From: Neptunicella marina
GTDB taxonomy: Bacteria > Pseudomonadota > Gammaproteobacteria > Enterobacterales > Alteromonadaceae
DNA: 64,000 bases
Assembly (NCBI RefSeq): GCF_014270035.1
Contig: NZ_JACNEP010000006.1
Location: forward strand, 186,001 to 250,000
Direction: 5' to 3'
A model generated the notes under the pieces. The model was not told the origin of the DNA. It made no database searches and worked only from the letters and a program-made list of their open reading frames with translations. Numbering within the stretch: the stretch's first letter is position 1; each line of letters starts with the position of its first letter. This document shows, one piece after another, positions 29,169 to 37,536 of this stretch. A program made the position numbers and the translations under genes.

Positions 29169-29754
29169 GTATGGTGCTGAGTTTGATGGTTATTGTTATC
29201 CAGATACAACAGTGTTGGTAAATCTTCTTAATATTCGTAATCAGGAACATTTAACACAGGCAGAAACAGAATTTACGATTGAACGTTACAGAAGCTACTC
29301 TGCACCAGTATTGAGTGCTAAAAGCTTTACTTTTCAACATTTTAAACAACTTCATAAACATCTATTTCAGGACCTGTATCCATGGGCCGGCCAGATAAGA
29401 ACCATCGATATAAGCAAAGGCCACACCCGCTTTTGTACTTGCTCAAGAATCGAACCCGAAGCAAAGAAGCTTTTCTCTACAACACCTGATTTATTCAAAA
29501 TCTCGTCGCGCGATCGGTTGATAAAGGCTGTTGCGGATTTGTATTGTGAGATTAATCTTTTACATCCATTTAGAGATGGGAATGGTCGAACACAAAGGTT
29601 CTTTTTCGAGGAGCTGTTATTTACGTTAGGTTATGAACTTGTTTGGCCTAAGATTTCTGCGGATGATTGGATGGACGCCAACGTTGCTGCCGTAAATCTA
29701 AATTTAACCCTGTTGGAAAATATTTTTCATACGGCAATTCAGCAAGGCGGCTAA
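29158..29754 (+). CDS. fic: Fic domain AMP-transferase toxin
   Basis: Fic-family protein of 198 residues, the same layout as E. coli Fic (200), opening MHDKYGAEFDGYCYPDT. The catalytic motif is canonical, HPFRDGNGRTQR with His136, which predicts real AMP transfer from ATP onto a hydroxyl of a target protein. E. coli Fic has a degenerate motif here. The flap segment DLYPWAGQIRTIDISKG is also typical. Class I organisation: the inhibitory helix is supplied by the separate upstream YhfG-like protein, whose stop overlaps this start by 11 bases. The target (for example gyrase/topoisomerase IV subunits, as for related FicT toxins) is not determinable. Confidence 0.93.
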   Translation: MHDKYGAEFDGYCYPDTTVLVNLLNIRNQEHLTQAETEFTIERYRSYSAPVLSAKSFTFQHFKQLHKHLFQDLYPWAGQIRTIDISKGHTRFCTCSRIEPEAKKLFSTTPDLFKISSRDRLIKAVADLYCEINLLHPFRDGNGRTQRFFFEELLFTLGYELVWPKISADDWMDANVAAVNLNLTLLENIFHTAIQQGG

Positions 29755-29854
29755 TCTTCGTTTTATCAGATTGAGCGTCACAGTGCGTCTGCCGTTGTCA
29801 TTATTCTGTGATGTTGATTAAGTAATCTGCCCCGTCAATATTGGGGGGACTGTA

Positions 29855-30634
29855 ATGGGAAAAATAGTCGTATTATTTATCGCTTGTATGTGCTGGCCGG
29901 TATCAGCAAATAACGTTTTATATCAGGCGCATGCGCACAATGATTATCATCATGCCCGCCCTTTATTTGATGCGCTATCACATGGTTTTAACTCCATCGA
30001 AGCCGATATCTTTTTAGAAGATAGTCAGCTTTTAGTTGCTCATAGTCTTGATGAAATTGAACCCGAAAAAAGCTTAAGTGCACTTTATCTCATGCCCTTG
30101 TGGCAGCGCTTTTTAACCAACAATGGTTCGATTTATGCCAATTCTGCCAAGCCATTAATTTTACTGGTCGATGTAAAAACAGAGGCGAAAGCGACCTATG
30201 CGGCTTTGGTTAATTATCTGCAGCCTTACAAACCCATGTTAACTCAGGTGATGAATGGCGAGTTGGTGTCAGGCGCGGTGACAATTGTACTTTCTGGCAA
30301 TCGTGATATTGAGGGCATATTCGCAGATACAAACCGCATTGTGTTTATTGATGGGCGTTTGCCCGATTTAGGTAACACCACAAGCCCGGCTTTGATGCCG
30401 CTAATTAGCTCGCGTTGGTCGGATAATTTTAGCTATAACGGCCAGGGGGAAATGTCAGCCAACGAAAAAGCGTTGCTGGCAAAGCTGGTTCAAGAGGCGC
30501 ATTCCCATCATCAGCAAATTCGCTTCTGGGGCACGGCTGATGTGCCCCAAATGTGGAAAACACTGGCACAGCATGAAGTTGATTTAATTAATACTGATAA
30601 ACTCGCTGAGCTGGCAGCGTTTTTATCACGTTAG
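29855..30634 (+). CDS. Secreted PI-PLC/GDPD-like phosphodiesterase
   Basis: Exported protein of 259 residues (signal peptide MGKIVVLFIACMCWPVSA) of the phosphatidylinositol-specific phospholipase C-like/glycerophosphodiester phosphodiesterase superfamily, in the branch resembling yeast Aim6. The diagnostic N-terminal pattern is AHNDYHHARPLFDALSHGF then SIEADIFL and LLVAH, with catalytic His and acidic residues. Later segments LILLVDVKT and IRFWGTADV match the metal-binding barrel strands. The GGGGGGA tract before the ATG gives a good ribosome site. The 3' end overlaps the convergent antiporter gene by nine bases. The substrate is unknown. Confidence 0.75.
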   Translation: MGKIVVLFIACMCWPVSANNVLYQAHAHNDYHHARPLFDALSHGFNSIEADIFLEDSQLLVAHSLDEIEPEKSLSALYLMPLWQRFLTNNGSIYANSAKPLILLVDVKTEAKATYAALVNYLQPYKPMLTQVMNGELVSGAVTIVLSGNRDIEGIFADTNRIVFIDGRLPDLGNTTSPALMPLISSRWSDNFSYNGQGEMSANEKALLAKLVQEAHSHHQQIRFWGTADVPQMWKTLAQHEVDLINTDKLAELAAFLSR

Positions 30635-32299
30635 CGTATCGTCTTTATCGGTATCAGCGTTATTCTGCTCGGTGTTGTTGTTCGCCACATAACCGGGTAC
30701 CAGCAACAGGCTCTTTTTAACTATCAGTTTGGCCGTTTCATTTTGTGCATGCACAAACGAATTAATGTTTAAATCGCTAAGTGCTTGTTTTTCATCACGG
30801 CTATTAATTTTAACAACCAGATTGGCATCAGGGTAATAATCCAGTACAGCCTGACAAATAATGCGTTTATTGGTCATATTGTTGACTGTCACTATCACGC
30901 AGGCAGATTGCTCAACCTTAAGTGATTCGAGTACCGGGCGTTTATCTAAGTGACCAAAATAAGCCATATAACCGCGTTCGCGCGCCAATAAAACATGTTG
31001 CAGGTTGTCTGAGATAACCAGGAAGTTAACCCCTTTTTTATCCAGCTCTTTGGCGACGATTCTACCTACCACCGAAAAGCCACAAATCACAGTATGGTTG
31101 CTGTTTTGAATTGGGGTAATTTTGTCGGATTCGTAAAACTCCACCACTACAAATGACGCGAGTTTATAGATGTTATTCACAATAAAGGGTGTGACTATCA
31201 TGGATAGCACAGTCACTAAAATTAAAAAGCTGCCCAGCTCTTGTGACAGGATATTTTCGCTGGTAGCCAGTGTGAAAATTGCAAAGGAAAACTCACCAAT
31301 CTGACACAAAGCCAGCGCGGCTTTAACCGAGTCACTTTTGTTAGCCTTGCGGCGAATAAGCAAATAAATGATCAGTGCTTTTACCAGCATCACCCCAGCT
31401 AAAACACCAAACACCAGATACAAATGGCTGGTGAAATACATCACGTCGATTTTGGTGCCCACTGAGAAGAAAAACGCACCCAGCAAAATATCTTTGTAGG
31501 AGGCGATATCGGATTCCACTTTTACGTGGAAGTTGGTTTCGGCGATGATCATGCCTGCAATAAAGGCACCAAGCGAATAGGTGAACCCCATTTCGTGCGC
31601 CAGTAAAGATGCGCCTATTACAATCGCCAGCACCGAGCCTAAAAACAGTTCTTCAAGTTTGGCATTGGTTGAAAAGTGCAGTAACCATTCAATCAGCTTT
31701 TTGCCTAGAGTGAACATAAACACAATCACCAGAGTGGCTGATACCACAGTGTTTAGCAGTACATCAGTTAGTGATAGTTCGTTGTTGGCCATAAAGCTGA
31801 TCAACAGCAAAATGGGGATAACGGCTAAATCCTGAAAGATCAAAATCGCAATGGATTTTTGCCCGTAAGGTGTGACTATATCCTTGGATTTTTTCAGGTA
31901 GGTCAACACGATAGCGGTGGAGGATAAACTAAATGCGAGCGCAATAATTACCGAGGACTGTACATCCAGTTTAAATACCCAGTGCGCCAGCGGGAAAATA
32001 AGCAAGGTGCTAAACAGGATCTGCGCTGTACCGTTTACAAACACAATCTCTTTCATCTTTTTGAGTTTGTTAAACGACAGTTCCAAACCAATGGTGAACA
32101 TCAGGAACACAATGCCAAATTCACCAATTAATTCGAGTGAATCCAGATCGGTACTGGCATTAAAATTAAATAAATTGCTTATAATGGTGCCGGTGAAGAT
32201 GTATCCGATAATGTGCGAAATAGAGAACTTTTTAAGCACAATATTTAGAACACTGGCGATGGCCAGTGAAATAAAAATAATCAGTAATATCGAATCCAC
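30626..32299 (-). CDS. CPA2 family cation:proton antiporter with TrkA-N domain (KefB/YbaL-like)
   Basis: Monovalent cation:proton antiporter-2 of 557 residues. About twelve transmembrane helices include the family motifs FLMFTIGLELS, AFSLSSTAIVL and LGAFIAGMIIAET. A cytoplasmic Rossmann RCK/TrkA-N domain follows (HTVICGFSVVGRIVAKEL, about residue 405 onward) and ends in a short acidic tail. The GTG at 32299 is chosen because GGAGG ends five bases upstream; the GTG two codons earlier overlaps that site. Probable role: K+ or Na+ efflux coupled to H+ entry, gated by nucleotide or thiol signals. Ion specificity is not decidable. Confidence 0.9.
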   Translation of the reverse strand: MDSILLIIFISLAIASVLNIVLKKFSISHIIGYIFTGTIISNLFNFNASTDLDSLELIGEFGIVFLMFTIGLELSFNKLKKMKEIVFVNGTAQILFSTLLIFPLAHWVFKLDVQSSVIIALAFSLSSTAIVLTYLKKSKDIVTPYGQKSIAILIFQDLAVIPILLLISFMANNELSLTDVLLNTVVSATLVIVFMFTLGKKLIEWLLHFSTNAKLEELFLGSVLAIVIGASLLAHEMGFTYSLGAFIAGMIIAETNFHVKVESDIASYKDILLGAFFFSVGTKIDVMYFTSHLYLVFGVLAGVMLVKALIIYLLIRRKANKSDSVKAALALCQIGEFSFAIFTLATSENILSQELGSFLILVTVLSMIVTPFIVNNIYKLASFVVVEFYESDKITPIQNSNHTVICGFSVVGRIVAKELDKKGVNFLVISDNLQHVLLARERGYMAYFGHLDKRPVLESLKVEQSACVIVTVNNMTNKRIICQAVLDYYPDANLVVKINSRDEKQALSDLNINSFVHAQNETAKLIVKKSLLLVPGYVANNNTEQNNADTDKDDTLT

Positions 32300-32439
32300 C
32301 CACACCTCCGGAATAAAAACTCAGCTACAACCTTATAACAAAAAATTAATAAAAATCATTAATTTAAATTAATAAGGCATAACCTGAGCATAATCCTGAT
32401 AAAAGAGGAAGTCCAATCAATAGTGGTGACTAAGTGGCT

Positions 32440-32844
32440 TTAACCCTGATTGCGCGATTGCTGAAAACAGGGCAAATCATCGCCATTTTTTACCCAGCTA
32501 AGATTATCCTGTAACCATGAATGATGGCCCGGCGGAAAGGTTTCCGGTTTGTCTAAAGTGCAGGTGGTGACATCAATATATTCGGGTTCTGATTGATGTT
32601 GATAGGCCATGTGAGTACCGCAGTCACCGCAAAACCAGCGACTGACTTGCTTTGATGAATGCAGCTCCTGAGGGCGGCCTTTGATAAATTCAAAACCATA
32701 AACCGGCACCGAAATCCAGGCCAGCACAGGTGCGCCACTTAACTTGCGACAGCTATTACAATGACACACCATACTGGCCTCGGCATCGGCACTTAATTGA
32801 TAACGTACGCTGCCACAAAAACAACCGCCCTGATGTGATGCCAT
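32440..32844 (-). CDS. GFA family zinc protein
   Basis: 134-residue protein of the glutathione-dependent formaldehyde-activating (Gfa-like) fold. Zinc ligands are visible as CFCG near residue 8, CHCNSCR near 27-33 and CGDCGTH near 72-78. Most family members have no proven formaldehyde role, so the substrate remains unknown. It is the most downstream of four small minus-strand genes (33858 down to 32440), separated from the next by 24 bp, and may be co-transcribed with it. Confidence 0.85.
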   Translation of the reverse strand: MASHQGGCFCGSVRYQLSADAEASMVCHCNSCRKLSGAPVLAWISVPVYGFEFIKGRPQELHSSKQVSRWFCGDCGTHMAYQHQSEPEYIDVTTCTLDKPETFPPGHHSWLQDNLSWVKNGDDLPCFQQSRNQG

Positions 32845-32868
32845 TTTTATTTTCCTCTTTAACCTGAT

Positions 32869-33366
32869 TTATTCTGCTGCGGAGCTCGCCGAAACACTCA
32901 CTAATTTCCATTGCCCGGAGTGATTCGACCAAACCTGAGTACCGCCGCCTGCCACATCGATAACCGTTTCGTCATGCAGGGTCAGGTTTTGTTTAAATTG
33001 ATTAACCAAAATGGCAGTGTGTTCGTCAATTACGCTAATGGTGACATTGGGAAATGTCAGAGAGTTAATTTGTTTAACGGCGGCAAATCCGGGCGTGATG
33101 AGTTGAGCTAATTCTGCAAAATTATTCCAGTTGCTGCCATCCTCATTGAGGCCAACAAATTTTTCCTGATCGAAAAAGGCAAAATAGGCCTGAGTATCAA
33201 GCGCCCTGGCTGCATCCACCAGATCGTTAAATACGGTTTCGATTTCCAGTTTGATTTGCTGTTTTTGTTTTTCATTCAGCGGTTGTAGCTGGTTGCACCC
33301 GCTGAGCAAAAATAATCCAGCGACCAGTACTGCCAAAATTCTTTTTGAATAACCCTTGTAAATCAT
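32869..33366 (-). CDS. NTF2-like (DUF4440-type) lipoprotein
   Basis: Exported lipoprotein of 165 residues with signal and lipobox LLSGC. The mature part has an NTF2/SnoaL-like pattern: a long N-terminal helix (VFNDLVDAARALDTQAYFAFF), a mid segment GFAAVKQINSLTFPNVTISVID and terminal strands TQVWSNHSGQWKLVSVSAS. Such cone-shaped domains bind small ligands or act in steroid- and polyketide-type chemistry. No catalytic residue set is evident, so function is unassigned. It is flanked closely by the GFA and VOC genes. Confidence 0.7.
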   Translation of the reverse strand: MIYKGYSKRILAVLVAGLFLLSGCNQLQPLNEKQKQQIKLEIETVFNDLVDAARALDTQAYFAFFDQEKFVGLNEDGSNWNNFAELAQLITPGFAAVKQINSLTFPNVTISVIDEHTAILVNQFKQNLTLHDETVIDVAGGGTQVWSNHSGQWKLVSVSASSAAE

Positions 33367-33384
33367 ATATTCCGTATTTTTGTT

Positions 33385-33759
33385 TTAATGTTTTTCCTGC
33401 ATCAATCCTATCAGGTTTCCATCCGGATCTTTGATAAAACCAATCCATAATTCGTGATCAGGTAGGCGTGCTGTCATTTGCGGCGCGCGCTCTGCAGTTG
33501 CGCCTTTATCCAGCGCTTGTTGATAGGTCTTCTGTACATCCGTGGTATTAAAATAAATCACTGAATTTTTCCCCACCTCACCGGCACCTTGTGGGGTGCT
33601 TAACATAATGCGGGTGGAACCCGATTGTAAAAATGCCAGATTATCTGCCGGTGTAAATAAAAATGTAAGGCCTAAGATGTCGCGATAGAACTCAAGTGCA
33701 GTATTCACATCGCTTACGGTGATCGCGAGTTGGCCAAGACCAATGATTTGAGCTGTCAT
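33385..33759 (-). CDS. VOC family protein (glyoxalase/bleomycin resistance fold)
   Basis: 124 residues with two vicinal-oxygen-chelate repeats: IIGLGQLAITVSDVNTALEFYRDILGLTF at the start and VIYFNTTDVQKTYQQALDKGA in the middle, ending DPDGNLIGLMQE. The metal position pattern is only partly kept (the usual first His is Gln7), and the final Glu is replaced by an asparagine/leucine context. It may bind a small molecule without being a classical glyoxalase. Located 18 bp upstream of the lipoprotein gene. Confidence 0.82.
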   Translation of the reverse strand: MTAQIIGLGQLAITVSDVNTALEFYRDILGLTFLFTPADNLAFLQSGSTRIMLSTPQGAGEVGKNSVIYFNTTDVQKTYQQALDKGATAERAPQMTARLPDHELWIGFIKDPDGNLIGLMQEKH

Positions 33760-33857
33760 ATTGCCGTCCTTTGCATGAACCCGCTAAACGGCTAGATAAG
33801 TGGGTAAAGAATGAGTTGCTATCAGTTTAACGCTGTGCCCATTAATAACACCAGTCT

Positions 33858-34268
33858 TTAATGCGGCTTAACCCGCGTAACCCAATACGCCAGATACAAA
33901 GGTACAAATAAAGCCAGGCTGCTGCTGCCAAACAATTTGTAATCTGCCCAGGTTTGCGCACTAAACCAATACACCACCAACAGGTTGATAAGCGCCATTG
34001 CAATAAACTGGCAGCCAATGAGAAGTTGATATTCCTTCCACTGCCTCGTGGAAAGGTTACTGAAATGACCTAACAACCAGTGTAAAAGGCCTTTGGGTGG
34101 CAGATAACTGCCAAGGATAAAGCACACGCCAAGTGCTCCCCAGGTAATACTTGGTCGCCATTGCAAACTGTGAGGTGATGGAATGATTTCATGCCCATAT
34201 AAAATGTAGTCGGTGACAAAAAGTAATGAAAAAGCCCAAATAAGGTAACGAAGATATAAACCGAGCAA
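33858..34268 (-). CDS. YciB/IspZ-like inner membrane protein (short form)
   Basis: 136-residue membrane protein with four hydrophobic segments. The C-terminal two thirds aligns by eye with YciB (IspZ), an inner-membrane septation/cell-envelope protein: pattern W..Y......FI...LIN..VVYWFS..TW..YK.FG...LALF. The N-terminal third differs and the protein is about 40 residues shorter than E. coli YciB. The start is TTG with AGGA seven bases upstream. I infer a divergent paralogue; the true yciB may lie elsewhere. Confidence 0.55.
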   Translation of the reverse strand: MLGLYLRYLIWAFSLLFVTDYILYGHEIIPSPHSLQWRPSITWGALGVCFILGSYLPPKGLLHWLLGHFSNLSTRQWKEYQLLIGCQFIAMALINLLVVYWFSAQTWADYKLFGSSSLALFVPLYLAYWVTRVKPH

Positions 34269-34650
34269 TGTTGTGTCCTGTACTGTAAAGAGTCGCGATT
34301 TTAAGCCAGGAAGTCAGTCGGGTGTTAGCAATTTAGCTGTTTTGCACCCTATTAGTTATTTGCTTTTTTTGGTGTTTTTTCGGCATGTTCTATTTTTCTA
34401 TCTGACCGTATTTGAATCTAACCCTCTGATTATAAGAGCTGATAGCGTTGTCATAAAAATGAAGTAAATCAGTCATCTCTCAGTCAAAAAGCTTAAATAA
34501 AACTGCCATCTACAGACCTTAAGGTATGCCGCGATTTTTTAAATCACGTTCAATTCACATTATTAGAAACTTTTGACGCGATGTGGAGGGGAATCAGTGT
34601 GAGCTGATCTGCATCCGTCTTTTAGCGCACCAACACACAGGACAACAATA
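34269..34650. other. Intergenic region upstream of the TonB receptor
   Basis: 382 bases with no credible gene. It is AT-rich, holds an AGGA Shine-Dalgarno before the receptor ATG and a small hairpin ATCAG/CTGAT (34593-34608). I could not identify a Fur box, a riboswitch or a convincing -35/-10 pair. It should contain the promoters of the divergent yciB-like gene and the receptor. Confidence 0.5.
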
Positions 34651-37446
34651 ATGAACACTATGCATACTACATCACCAAAGCGTTTAGCTCAGGCTATTCG
34701 TCAGGTATTACTGGGTTCAGCCATTGCGGCTGTTTCTGTTAGTGCTATTGCTCAGGACAGCAAAGATAAGAAAGATCTGGAAGTGATCGAAATTGCGGGA
34801 AGTTACGTTAAATCACTGGAAAAAGCGGTTGATATTAAACGTAACAACATTGGTTTTTCAGATTCAGTGGTTGCCACTGATATTGCAGATTTTCCTGAGC
34901 AGAACCTGGCTGAAGCGTTACAACGTATGCCAGGTGTGACCATTGAACGTAATAAAGGTTTGGGTACAAAAGTCAATGTACGCAGTTTGCCAAATGAATT
35001 CACTCATACCTCTATTAATGGCGTGGCTACCGCCTCTGGTAGTGGTGGTCGTGATGTTGAGTTCGATATTTTCGCCTCTGAAATCATTCAGAGTGTGACG
35101 GTAAACAAATCGCCAACAGCGGCTGACGAAGAAGGCGGCATTGCCGGCAGCGTGCAAATTCAAACAGCCCGTCCGTTTGACTACGATGGCAGTAAAGTGA
35201 TTGCATCGGTTCAGGGGGCTTATAACTCTATTTCTGAAAAAACTGACCCTAAATTTGCGCTTCTGGCCAGCAACACCTTTGGCGACTGGGGGGTATTAGT
35301 CTCCTTCGCCAGCTCAAAGCGCACTAACCGCACCGATTCAAACTCTGGTGTGGATTTCCGTCCCTTATCTCGTTGGTTAGAAAAATCAGGCTCAGACTCT
35401 AAACAGGCGCAATCAGATCAGGCTGCTGCTGTTTTAGAACGTGATACCGGTATTGTGATTAATGATCGTTTCGACAGCGATGAAACCAGCCGCGTGGTAT
35501 TTATCAATAAAGTCGGTAACCGTGCTTATTTAAATGATCAGGAAAAGTGGGGCGCAACCGCATCATTGCAATACAAACCCAATAGCGACTTAAGCGTAAC
35601 TTTTGACGCCATGTTGGGAAGCTACGACTCGCACGAAGATGAATACGATGCTGCTGCTTATTCAGCATCCAGTCCGAGTACACTGGAGAAAATTCATAGT
35701 TACGACAGTGATACGTTCTCTGAGTACGGCTTAACCGTACTAACGGATGTTTCCTATGCCTATACTCAACACGAATTCTTAAGCAAAGAAAACAGTAACA
35801 AAACCGATTATCAGCAATTGAGCATTAATCTGGACTGGGATGTAGCTGGCTGGGAAGTACGTGGTCTACTGGGTTATTCTGGTGCGGATAAAGATTCAGA
35901 TCGTACCAACTTAAAACACACCATGTATGCACCGTCACGCAGTCGTTTTACCGCACAAGGCGGCGAAGTATTACTGAGTGATAACCCAGCCTCGCGCAAC
36001 ATGTATGATTCTCCTGATGGTTACCTGTTTGATTTTTATGAAGTGACACAGGAAGGCATCGAGGATGACAAATACGCTGCGCAACTGGATTTAAAACGTA
36101 ATCTCAATCTTGAGTGGATGCCGGCTCTGGCCGATGTTCAATTTGGTGTGCGCTATACCGATAAATCGAAACAGCGTGATCAGGGTCAGGTGCAGGTGAA
36201 AGGCCCAACTGACGGAGACAGTTCCTGGGCAGGTACGCGTACCTTAAGCGATAGCGAATTAACCCCGGTCACTGATTTGGTGTCTGGTGGTGAATATTTA
36301 CCTGATCTGGCTTATAGCCCGGAATGGTCTCAGGTGTCTAATGCATGGGCACGTGACTACTTCCGTTATGACGGTTTCCATGTTGATTACGCACCGGATC
36401 AGTATTATCGCGTAGACGAAGAAGTGACCAGTCTGTATGCCATGGCTGACTTTATGTTTGATATAGGTTCAGTGCCGGTAACGATCAATACTGGTGTACG
36501 TTATGTAGATACATCCGTTTTGTCATTTGGTTATCACCAGGTGCAAAATTCAGACGGTTCAACTGGCTATACTTCAGCCCCTGTGTCTAAAGAAGGTAAC
36601 TATGATGATTTGTTACCGGCATTTAATATGACGGCTGAATTAACCGATGATCTGTTATTCCGCGCTGCCGCATCAAAAACGCTAATGCGTCCGGCATTAG
36701 GTGATATTGCATACAAACGTACGGTTAGCCTGAATGATTTTAAATACCGCGATGGTAACCCGGATCTGCAACCTACTTATGCTGACCAGTGGGAAATGGG
36801 TCTGGAATATTACCTGGAGCAAGGCGGTTTATTTGCGATTTCTTACTTCAAGAAAAAAATCGAAGGCGTGGTGCGTGAAGAGCTGACCGGCACAGTGCCA
36901 GATGTGACTAAGTACAACGATAACGGAACCTTAGATGGTGTTTACGATTTTGATGTTTACCAAAAAGTAAACGCTGACGGTTCGTTCACCGTTAACGGTA
37001 TTGAGGTCGTTGCGCAGTTCCCGTTAACCTTACTTAGTGACGCGTTGGAAGGTTTTGGTATCAACTCTAACTACACCAAACTTGATAACAGCTTAACGGG
37101 TGAGTCAGATCTGGATATCCCAACTGCGCCGGAAGGTTTAGCTGAATCGACTTATAACGCAACCTTGTATTATGAGAATGATGTATTTGATGCACGAATT
37201 TCTTATAACTATAAAGACAAGTACGTAGAGCGTATTGAGCGTGATATGTACCCTGTATATCGTGATGCGTATGGCCAGTACGATATGTCTGTGGGTTATA
37301 AAGTGACTGACGATATTAAGATTACCCTGAAGGGCATCAACATTACTGATGAAGAAACCCGTGGTTACACCATGGATCCAAAATTCCCGGTGATGTATGA
37401 AATATCAGGTCGTCGTATTAGCTTAGGTGTACGTGCTAACTTCTAA
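34651..37446 (+). CDS. TonB-dependent receptor
   Basis: Outer-membrane active transporter of 931 residues with a signal peptide ending SAIAQ. The TonB-box-like stretch EVIEIAGS is followed by the plug domain (SVVATDIADFPEQNLAEALQRMPGVTIER, with NVRSLPNEFTHTSING and the EEGGIAGSVQIQT end). A 22-strand barrel then ends in the typical aromatic C-terminus (ISLGVRANF). Plug features match the large TonB-Xanth-Caul type receptors of marine and freshwater bacteria, which often take up sugars or organic nutrients, not siderophores. A secreted metallophosphoesterase gene follows on the same strand, although a terminator lies between them. Confidence 0.93.
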   Translation: MNTMHTTSPKRLAQAIRQVLLGSAIAAVSVSAIAQDSKDKKDLEVIEIAGSYVKSLEKAVDIKRNNIGFSDSVVATDIADFPEQNLAEALQRMPGVTIERNKGLGTKVNVRSLPNEFTHTSINGVATASGSGGRDVEFDIFASEIIQSVTVNKSPTAADEEGGIAGSVQIQTARPFDYDGSKVIASVQGAYNSISEKTDPKFALLASNTFGDWGVLVSFASSKRTNRTDSNSGVDFRPLSRWLEKSGSDSKQAQSDQAAAVLERDTGIVINDRFDSDETSRVVFINKVGNRAYLNDQEKWGATASLQYKPNSDLSVTFDAMLGSYDSHEDEYDAAAYSASSPSTLEKIHSYDSDTFSEYGLTVLTDVSYAYTQHEFLSKENSNKTDYQQLSINLDWDVAGWEVRGLLGYSGADKDSDRTNLKHTMYAPSRSRFTAQGGEVLLSDNPASRNMYDSPDGYLFDFYEVTQEGIEDDKYAAQLDLKRNLNLEWMPALADVQFGVRYTDKSKQRDQGQVQVKGPTDGDSSWAGTRTLSDSELTPVTDLVSGGEYLPDLAYSPEWSQVSNAWARDYFRYDGFHVDYAPDQYYRVDEEVTSLYAMADFMFDIGSVPVTINTGVRYVDTSVLSFGYHQVQNSDGSTGYTSAPVSKEGNYDDLLPAFNMTAELTDDLLFRAAASKTLMRPALGDIAYKRTVSLNDFKYRDGNPDLQPTYADQWEMGLEYYLEQGGLFAISYFKKKIEGVVREELTGTVPDVTKYNDNGTLDGVYDFDVYQKVNADGSFTVNGIEVVAQFPLTLLSDALEGFGINSNYTKLDNSLTGESDLDIPTAPEGLAESTYNATLYYENDVFDARISYNYKDKYVERIERDMYPVYRDAYGQYDMSVGYKVTDDIKITLKGINITDEETRGYTMDPKFPVMYEISGRRISLGVRANF

Positions 37447-37471
37447 GCACTTGCCTTAAAGCACAATCGAC

Positions 37472-37502
37472 AAGCGGCCAGTGGAAACACTGCGCCGCTT
37501 TT
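37472..37502 (+). terminator. Intrinsic terminator after the TonB receptor gene
   Basis: AAGCGGC-CAGTG pairs with CACTG-C-GCCGCTT around a GAAA loop, with one bulged base, followed by a T-rich tract. Confidence 0.85.
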
Positions 37503-37536
37503 GTTGTTTATTTGATGATTAGAAATATGTTGGATT

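Noticed and set aside
31917..32372. 151-codon plus-strand ORF over the antiporter gene
   Set aside because: Antisense to conserved CPA2 helices and continues into the AT-rich promoter region; no ribosome site.
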